Shown here: positions 33,525-37,515 of the stretch, piece by piece
Position numbering within the stretch: the first letter of the stretch is position 1
Layout: every line of letters starts with the position of its first letter
From: Phil1 sp964600045
GTDB lineage: Bacteria; Bacillota; Clostridia; Christensenellales; CAG-138
Reading direction: 5' to 3'
NCBI GenBank assembly: GCA_964600045.1
Contig: CAZRHS010000011.1
Span: 1-37,515 of the forward strand
DNA: 37,515 bases
The notes under the pieces: model-generated
What the model saw: only the letters and a program-made list of their open reading frames with translations
Told to the model about the DNA's origin: nothing
The model's database searches: none
Translations under genes and position numbers: made by a program

Positions 33525-34100
33525 TTAATGCCTGCGCCATCTTGGCAGAATGCCCATTTCCTTCAGCGCCCCGTATACGCGGGGGTTGGGAAGACCAATT
33601 ACCGTAAAATAGCATCCGTCTATCTTTTCAACAAGCACCGTGGCCGGTCCCTGTATGCCGTAGGCACCGGCTTTGTCCATGGGCTCGCCGGTTGCTATAT
33701 AGTCGCGTATTTCGGCCTCCTCAAGCTTTTTGAATGTAACATCGGCCCTGTCATAGAACACGGTCTCTTTGCCCTCACAAATCACAGCCACGCCCGTATA
33801 CACGGTGTGCGTGCGGCCGCTCAGCTTTGAAAGAATGCGAAACGCGTCTTCCTCGTCGTGCGGCTTGCCGAGTATCTCTCCGTCAAGATATACTATCGTG
33901 TCCGATCCAAGCACGCAGCAGCCGGGATTATCCCGGGCTACAGCCGCGGCCTTTATTTTCGCCAGTCGGCTCACGTATTCGCCGGGTTCGCATATTTCTA
34001 TGTTTTCTTCGGCCATGCTCGGCTTAACGCTAAAGTCGTAGCCCATAAGTTCCAGCATTTCCCTGCGCCTCGGTGACGCGGATGCAAGTATAAGATCCAT
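33525..34100 (-). CDS. maf: Maf family nucleoside triphosphate pyrophosphatase
   Basis: The 191-residue protein has the Maf signature LILASASPRRREML at its start, GSDTIVYLDGEILGKPHDEEDAFRIL in the middle (given in blocks of the family pattern) and DKAGAYGIQG near the end. Maf proteins hydrolyse dTTP, UTP or modified nucleotides and are tied to septum formation in Bacillus. The start at 34100 follows AAGGAG; an open frame 26 codons longer overlaps the YitT gene. It lies 26 bases downstream of that gene, so the two are probably co-transcribed. Confidence 0.94.
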   Translation of the reverse strand: MDLILASASPRRREMLELMGYDFSVKPSMAEENIEICEPGEYVSRLAKIKAAAVARDNPGCCVLGSDTIVYLDGEILGKPHDEEDAFRILSKLSGRTHTVYTGVAVICEGKETVFYDRADVTFKKLEEAEIRDYIATGEPMDKAGAYGIQGPATVLVEKIDGCYFTVIGLPNPRVYGALKEMGILPRWRRH

Positions 34101-34126
34101 TGATGCGGTCTCCTTTGCGCGCTTAA

Positions 34127-34996
34127 TCACTCGGAAAGGTCTTGGAAGCCAAGGCCGTATGCCGTGTCGTAGGGGCACAGCAGTACCAGCGCCGTTTTAT
34201 CCGCGCTGTAGGCTATGGCGCGAATGTGGCAGGCCTCGGCGCGTGAGCACGCGCATACAAGCACGGTTCTGTCGGAGCCGGAGAACATACCCGTTGCCTT
34301 AATGCTGGTTACGCCGCGCCCGATATTGTTCATTATAACGTCCGAAATTTCCTTGGGCTTGCCGGTAACAATGAATGTAACCTGGCCGGTCATAAAGCCC
34401 GCGGTAATCTTGTCTATAACGGTTGTTGAAACGGCCGTCATGATAATGCCCTGAAGCACCGCGTCAACCCTTCCGAATACAAGACCGCCAAGAAGTATTA
34501 CGCTGCCGTCTATAAATATGGATATGGTGCCGATGGAGAGGTGGGGGAACTTCTTCCTGATCGTCATTATAAGAAAATCGGTACCGCCGGTGGAAGAACC
34601 GCGCCAGTAAACCAGCGCAAGGCCCGCGCCGCTTAAAGCGCCGCCGAAAAGCGCGGCCATGAGGGGGTCTCCGCTGTATGTGGGCAGCAGCGGGAACACG
34701 CCGTCCATTATGATCGTGTTTATAATCATGGTCTTTATGGACTTAAAGAAAAATCCTTTGCCAACGGTTTTTATGCATATCAGAATAATAGGTATGTTGA
34801 GCACAAGTGTGCAGATACCTATGGGCAGGTTGGTAAAATGGTTAACGATTATGCCAAGGCCGGATATGCCGCCGGGGGCGAAGTCCGCTTTTGAGGCAAA
34901 ACTATATATGCCGGCCGCGTACAGAATGCTGCCTATAATGTCAAACAGCAAATCCATCGCTATATTCTTCAGCTTTTCCTTTCGTTCAGTCGTCAT
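34127..34996 (-). CDS. YitT family membrane protein
   Basis: The 289-residue protein has five or six membrane helices (signature YSFASKADFAPGGISGLGII and, later, YWRGSSTGGTDFL) and a C-terminal soluble DUF2179 domain (about 220-285, GRGVTSIKATGMFSGSDRTV). YitT proteins are common in Firmicutes, often in several copies, and their function is unsettled; small-molecule or ion transport has been proposed. The start at 34996 follows AAGGAGG. First gene of a probable yitT-maf operon. Confidence 0.92.
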   Translation of the reverse strand: MTTERKEKLKNIAMDLLFDIIGSILYAAGIYSFASKADFAPGGISGLGIIVNHFTNLPIGICTLVLNIPIILICIKTVGKGFFFKSIKTMIINTIIMDGVFPLLPTYSGDPLMAALFGGALSGAGLALVYWRGSSTGGTDFLIMTIRKKFPHLSIGTISIFIDGSVILLGGLVFGRVDAVLQGIIMTAVSTTVIDKITAGFMTGQVTFIVTGKPKEISDVIMNNIGRGVTSIKATGMFSGSDRTVLVCACSRAEACHIRAIAYSADKTALVLLCPYDTAYGLGFQDLSE

Positions 34997-35048
34997 ATAC
35001 AATCCTCCTTCTTGTGCCGAAGCGTGCTTTTCTCTCGGCAACCACGTG

Positions 35049-35078
35049 ATTGTAACACCGCCGTTATGTATTTGTCAA
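35049..35078 (-). promoter_or_regulatory. Promoter of the yitT-maf operon
   Basis: On the minus strand a perfect TTGACA (35073-35078), an 18-bp spacer and TACAAT (35049-35054), about 50 bases upstream of the start codon. Confidence 0.75.
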
Positions 35079-35113
35079 TCAAACCTAAAAACTGCAATTT
35101 TGGCCCTTTACTC

Positions 35114-35143
35114 TTGCATTTTTGGAAATGTATTTTGTATAAT
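35114..35143 (+). promoter_or_regulatory. Promoter of the six-tRNA cluster
   Basis: TTGCAT, an 18-bp spacer and a perfect TATAAT, followed by about 135 bases of leader to the first tRNA, in which I see no gene. Confidence 0.65.
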
Positions 35144-35282
35144 ATCATTAAATGTGCGTTATATGAAAATACGGCATTGACAGAAATAAACCTTTCTGAT
35201 AAAATGCATAAATGTCGGCAGAGAGCGGAAAGCCGTTTCCGGGCGACGCCGATAAGGAACAGCGCCTATAGGGAGTGCGTAA

Positions 35283-35359
35283 GCGCCTGTAGCCCAGCCG
35301 GATAGAGCAACGGCCTTCTAAGCCGTAGGTCCAGGGTTCGAATCCCTGCGGGCGCGCCA
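35283..35359 (+). tRNA. tRNA-Arg (anticodon TCT)
   Basis: Acceptor GCGCCTG/CGGGCGC with one G-T pair, anticodon stem ACGGC/GCCGT with loop CTTCTAA, T-loop TTCGAAT, encoded CCA. First of six tandem tRNA genes. Confidence 0.97.
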
Positions 35360-35366
35360 AGTATAT

Positions 35367-35444
35367 GGTGGGTATAGTTCAGTTGGCTAGAATGCCAGAT
35401 TGTGGCTCTGGAGGTCGTGGGTTCGAGTCCCACTACCCACCCCA
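35367..35444 (+). tRNA. tRNA-His (anticodon GTG)
   Basis: Acceptor GTGGGTA/TACCCAC preceded by the encoded extra G at position -1, opposite the discriminator C; anticodon stem CCAGA/TCTGG with loop TTGTGGC; encoded CCA. Confidence 0.97.
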
Positions 35445-35480
35445 TTTACTTTTTCCCCATGGCGCTTTTTTGTGCAGAAT

Positions 35481-35556
35481 TGGGGTGTCGCCAAGCGGCT
35501 AAGGCCCCGGATTTTGATTCCGGTATACGCAGGTTCGAATCCTGCCACCCCAGCCA
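35481..35556 (+). tRNA. tRNA-Gln (anticodon TTG)
   Basis: Acceptor TGGGGTG/CACCCCA, anticodon stem CCGGA/TCCGG with loop TTTTGAT, encoded CCA. Confidence 0.97.
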
Positions 35557-35561
35557 AGAAT

Positions 35562-35637
35562 GACCCGTTAGCTCAGTCGGTAGAGCACTTGACTTTTAAT
35601 CAAGGTGTCCGGAGTTCGAATCTCCGACGGGTCACCA
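35562..35637 (+). tRNA. tRNA-Lys (anticodon TTT)
   Basis: Acceptor GACCCGT/ACGGGTC, anticodon loop CTTTTAA, T-loop TTCGAAT, encoded CCA. Confidence 0.97.
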
Positions 35638-35660
35638 TTTTTGTATTCAGAGCAAAAAAT

Positions 35661-35746
35661 GCGGGCGTGGCGGAATTGGCAGACGCGTCGGATTTAGGTT
35701 CCGGTGCCGCACAGGCGTATGAGTTCAAATCTCTTCGCCCGCACCA
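35661..35746 (+). tRNA. tRNA-Leu (anticodon TAG)
   Basis: Acceptor GCGGGCG/CGCCCGC, anticodon loop TTTAGGT, a long variable arm as in class II tRNAs (86 bases in all), encoded CCA. Confidence 0.96.
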
Positions 35747-35765
35747 AAAAAGAATATCGCAATAT

Positions 35766-35839
35766 GCGGGTATAGTGTAATGGTAACACATTAGCCTTCC
35801 AAGCTGAGATAGAGGGTTCGAGTCCCTTTACCCGCTCCA
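35766..35839 (+). tRNA. tRNA-Gly (anticodon TCC)
   Basis: Acceptor GCGGGTA/TACCCGC, anticodon loop CTTCCAA, T-loop TTCGAGT, encoded CCA. Last of the cluster. Confidence 0.96.
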
Positions 35840-35841
35840 AC

Positions 35842-35870
35842 AAAGCCCTGGCAGTTCAGCCAGGGCTTTT
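35842..35870 (+). terminator. Rho-independent terminator of the tRNA cluster
   Basis: AAAGCCCTGGC pairs with GCCAGGGCTTT around AGTTCA, followed by TTTTGTG. Confidence 0.9.
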
Positions 35871-35893
35871 GTGTGCTTTTTGGCGAATTTGTC

Positions 35894-35921
35894 TTGAATT
35901 TTTGATGAATTGCGTTATAAT
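35894..35921 (+). promoter_or_regulatory. Promoter of the surface protein gene
   Basis: TTGAAT, a 16-bp spacer and a perfect TATAAT, about 65 bases upstream of the start codon. Confidence 0.65.
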
Positions 35922-35985
35922 AAGGACTGTTTTTTGCGGGGCTGTAGGTCCCGCGCAAACCGAAGAGAAAGGAAGGGAAACCTCC

Positions 35986-37068
35986 ATGAAATCAAAGAAA
36001 CTGTTTGTGCTTATTCTTGCGCTGGTGTTCGCGCTCAGCGCCATGCCTGTCGCGTTGGCGGAAGGCGAAACCCCGATTACCCAGGTGGATGTGACAGGCA
36101 TAAGACAGCCGTCACTTACCGGCGTAAACAACCCGTACTTCCGCGCCACCTGCAAAACCGAAGGTGTGACCATTTATGTGCTCAGCTGGAACCGCTGCCC
36201 TGCGGATCTTTACGGAACCGCGAATGAGGACTGGAGTTCCGAGATGAGCACGGGAACAACCTTTACGCGCGACTATTATTTCCGCGTATCCGTCCCCGTT
36301 ACGGCCAACGATGGCTATGTATTCGCTGATGACGCCGTATATACCATAAACGGAAACGCTTGCACAGCCGATGTCGCGGCTGATAAGAAGAGTGCCACGC
36401 TTACTTATGTCTTTTCTCCGCTTGAGTGGGATGACAGCGTAAAGCAGGTTACGAGCATATCCGCATCTTTTGCGGAGCCTAAGCTTGGAAAGGCCGTTAA
36501 GCATGCATACACCGATCTTTCAATTACCGGCATAGATGAAGACGATACGGTAAGAACTTACTTTATGTGGGAAAAGATCAGCGAAGAGGATTACAAAAAG
36601 CTTCAGAGCTGGGACGATGAAAAGGATGGCTATGAAAATAAGCCCGACTGGGAAATTGTGGGCTATACTTATGACCAGACCACCGGTGAAGAGACCTTGA
36701 CCGAAGAAACTTTCCAGACCGGGTATTATTACAGGTTAAATATTGAATTTGTGGCGTCTTTGATCAATCCCCCGGATTTCGTGTTCTCTCGCGACATTAC
36801 ATTGACCCTGAACGGCAAGAAGCGTACCGATTTCAGCAGAGATGACAGAACCGTGGAGCTTCAGATTACCTATTCCCCGCTGAGCTCAAATACCGAAATC
36901 GATGATTCCGACACCACGGACAATACTCCTACCGCGTCGACTACCACCACGCCCGGCGCCGCTATCCCGAGCACCGGTGACAGCGTGAGCACCCTCACCG
37001 TTGCCGCAGTCATGATTCTCATGAGCGCCGTGGTCGCGTTCGTTGCGATGAGGAAAAGGGAGAACTAA
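35986..37068 (+). CDS. Secreted surface protein with sortase-type anchor
   Basis: The 360-residue protein has a signal peptide (1-25, cleavage after ALA), two or three extracellular beta-rich regions with conserved pairs such as GYVFADDAVYTINGNACTAD and FVFSRDITLTLNGKKRTDF (a repeated module ending in YVFSPLEW and TYSPLSS), a Thr-rich linker, then IPSTG (327-331), a hydrophobic helix and the basic tail RKREN. That end is a sortase cell-wall sorting signal with Ile in place of the usual Leu. No adhesin or enzyme domain is recognised. The start at 35986 follows AAGGAAGGG; an open frame 39 codons longer overlaps the promoter. Confidence 0.85.
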   Translation: MKSKKLFVLILALVFALSAMPVALAEGETPITQVDVTGIRQPSLTGVNNPYFRATCKTEGVTIYVLSWNRCPADLYGTANEDWSSEMSTGTTFTRDYYFRVSVPVTANDGYVFADDAVYTINGNACTADVAADKKSATLTYVFSPLEWDDSVKQVTSISASFAEPKLGKAVKHAYTDLSITGIDEDDTVRTYFMWEKISEEDYKKLQSWDDEKDGYENKPDWEIVGYTYDQTTGEETLTEETFQTGYYYRLNIEFVASLINPPDFVFSRDITLTLNGKKRTDFSRDDRTVELQITYSPLSSNTEIDDSDTTDNTPTASTTTTPGAAIPSTGDSVSTLTVAAVMILMSAVVAFVAMRKREN

Positions 37069-37084
37069 ACAGAGCTAATTAAAG

Positions 37085-37113
37085 AAAGAGCCGGTAATGC
37101 CGGCTCTTTTTTG
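37085..37113 (+). terminator. Rho-independent terminator of the surface protein gene
   Basis: AAAGAGCCGG pairs with CCGGCTCTTT around TAATG, followed by further T. Confidence 0.92.
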
Positions 37114-37165
37114 TGCAGTAAAGTGGGAATTAGACCAAAACCAAAAAGCTCGGAATTTAACCTAA

Positions 37166-37231
37166 CCAAAAGCTGTCCCCGCTTGCGGGGAAAGTGGCTG
37201 CGAATGAAATGAGCAGACGAAAGGGGAACAG
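37166..37231 (+). repeat. Palindromic intergenic repeat, unit A
   Basis: Starts CCAAAAGC; an inner hairpin CCCCGC/GCGGGG is followed by GTGG, then a second hairpin CTGC/GCAG, then ACGAAAGGGGAACAG, whose end can pair with CTGTCCCC at the start. Confidence 0.7.
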
Positions 37232-37269
37232 TAGGAAGCAGGCGGTTAGTCGCTGAGTTTTAGCCAAAA

Positions 37270-37324
37270 CCAAAAGCCTCCCTGCAGAGGGAGGTGGCAC
37301 GGCGCAGCCGTGACGGAAGGAGTT
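37270..37324 (+). repeat. Palindromic intergenic repeat, unit B
   Basis: CCAAAAGCCTCCC, hairpin CTCCC/GGGAG, GTGGC, hairpin ACGGC/GCCGT, then GACGGAAGGAG. It has the same plan as units A and C. Confidence 0.8.
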
Positions 37325-37457
37325 CAAGAAAACCGCTCCATCTGCTCTCGGTTTCTATCGATATTTACTTTATGAAAGTGAGATTTAGGCAGTTCGGCAA
37401 GCAATATACTATCTAAATACCCAAAAGATAGATAATATCTATAAAAACCGAATCTCT

Positions 37458-37515
37458 CCAAAAAGCCTCCACCGATGGGGGGAGGTGGATTTTGCGAAGC
37501 AAAAGACGGAGGGAG
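37458..37515 (+). repeat. Palindromic intergenic repeat, unit C (runs to the window end)
   Basis: CCAAAAAGCCTCC, hairpin CCTCC/GGAGG, GTGG, hairpin TTTTGC/GCAAAA, then GACGGAGGGAG. No gene is seen from 37069 to the end of the window. Confidence 0.8.

Noticed and set aside
35148..35360. 70-codon minus-strand frame over the tRNA-Arg gene
   Set aside because: It is the antisense of a tRNA; such frames commonly appear as spurious proteins.
37115..37515. CRISPR array
   Set aside because: The repeats are diverged, unevenly spaced and internally palindromic, with no constant spacer length and no cas gene nearby.

Overview
The window looks like chromosomal DNA of an anaerobic, Gram-positive (monoderm) Firmicute of class Clostridia, probably an uncultured gut relative of the Oscillospirales or Christensenellales. 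This rests on strong AGGAGG ribosome binding sites, roughly even base composition with many ATA codons, tRNAs with encoded CCA, the TIGR03960/TIGR03936/RNase G operon, YitT and MATE proteins, a sortase-type surface protein and clostridial palindromic repeats. The species cannot be named from the sequence alone.

Layout. 1-1620: 3' part of a mobile-element 'polyvalent protein' gene (LPD-like and ADP-ribosyltransferase-like regions), cut off where it meets chromosomal genes. 1681-6434 (minus): a four-gene GldA/GldF/GldG/DUF4340-type ABC operon. 6574-8468 (minus): the two-component system that probably controls it, since both promoters share a 14-bp box. 8595-9050 (minus): a Gdx-type SMR exporter behind a structured, terminator-bearing leader that is probably a guanidine riboswitch. 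9126-15896: the F-type ATP synthase operon, led by a DUF2798 membrane protein. It reads DUF2798-atpB-E-F-A-G-D-C, lacks atpH (delta), has an extended alpha N-terminus, and has a c subunit with signal peptide and acidic linker. 16028-16786: a short-chain dehydrogenase. 17140-20931: a MacB/FtsX-type ABC exporter. 21065-23679: an amino-acid-type ABC importer whose binding protein is circularly permuted and fused to the permease, and whose ATPase carries a GHKL-like tail. 23830-25807: a MerR regulator and a 2,4-diaminopentanoate-dehydrogenase-like enzyme, each behind a promoter with a 19-bp spacer. 26022-30064: radical SAM protein, DUF2344 protein and RNase G. 30161-30315: tRNA-Thr and tRNA-Pro, then a gene-poor stretch. 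30805-33222: divergent APH-family kinase and MATE pump. 33328-34996 (minus): tRNA-Asn, Maf and YitT. 35283-35839: six tRNA genes (Arg, His, Gln, Lys, Leu, Gly). 35986-37068: a sortase-type surface protein. 37166-37515: three palindromic repeat units.

Most of the window is housekeeping. The points most worth checking are the permuted importer with its unusual ATPase, the delta-less ATP synthase with its non-standard subunits and leader, the structured leader of the SMR gene, the shared response-regulator box, and the paired MerR-type promoters. All assignments were made by reading; no database search was run.
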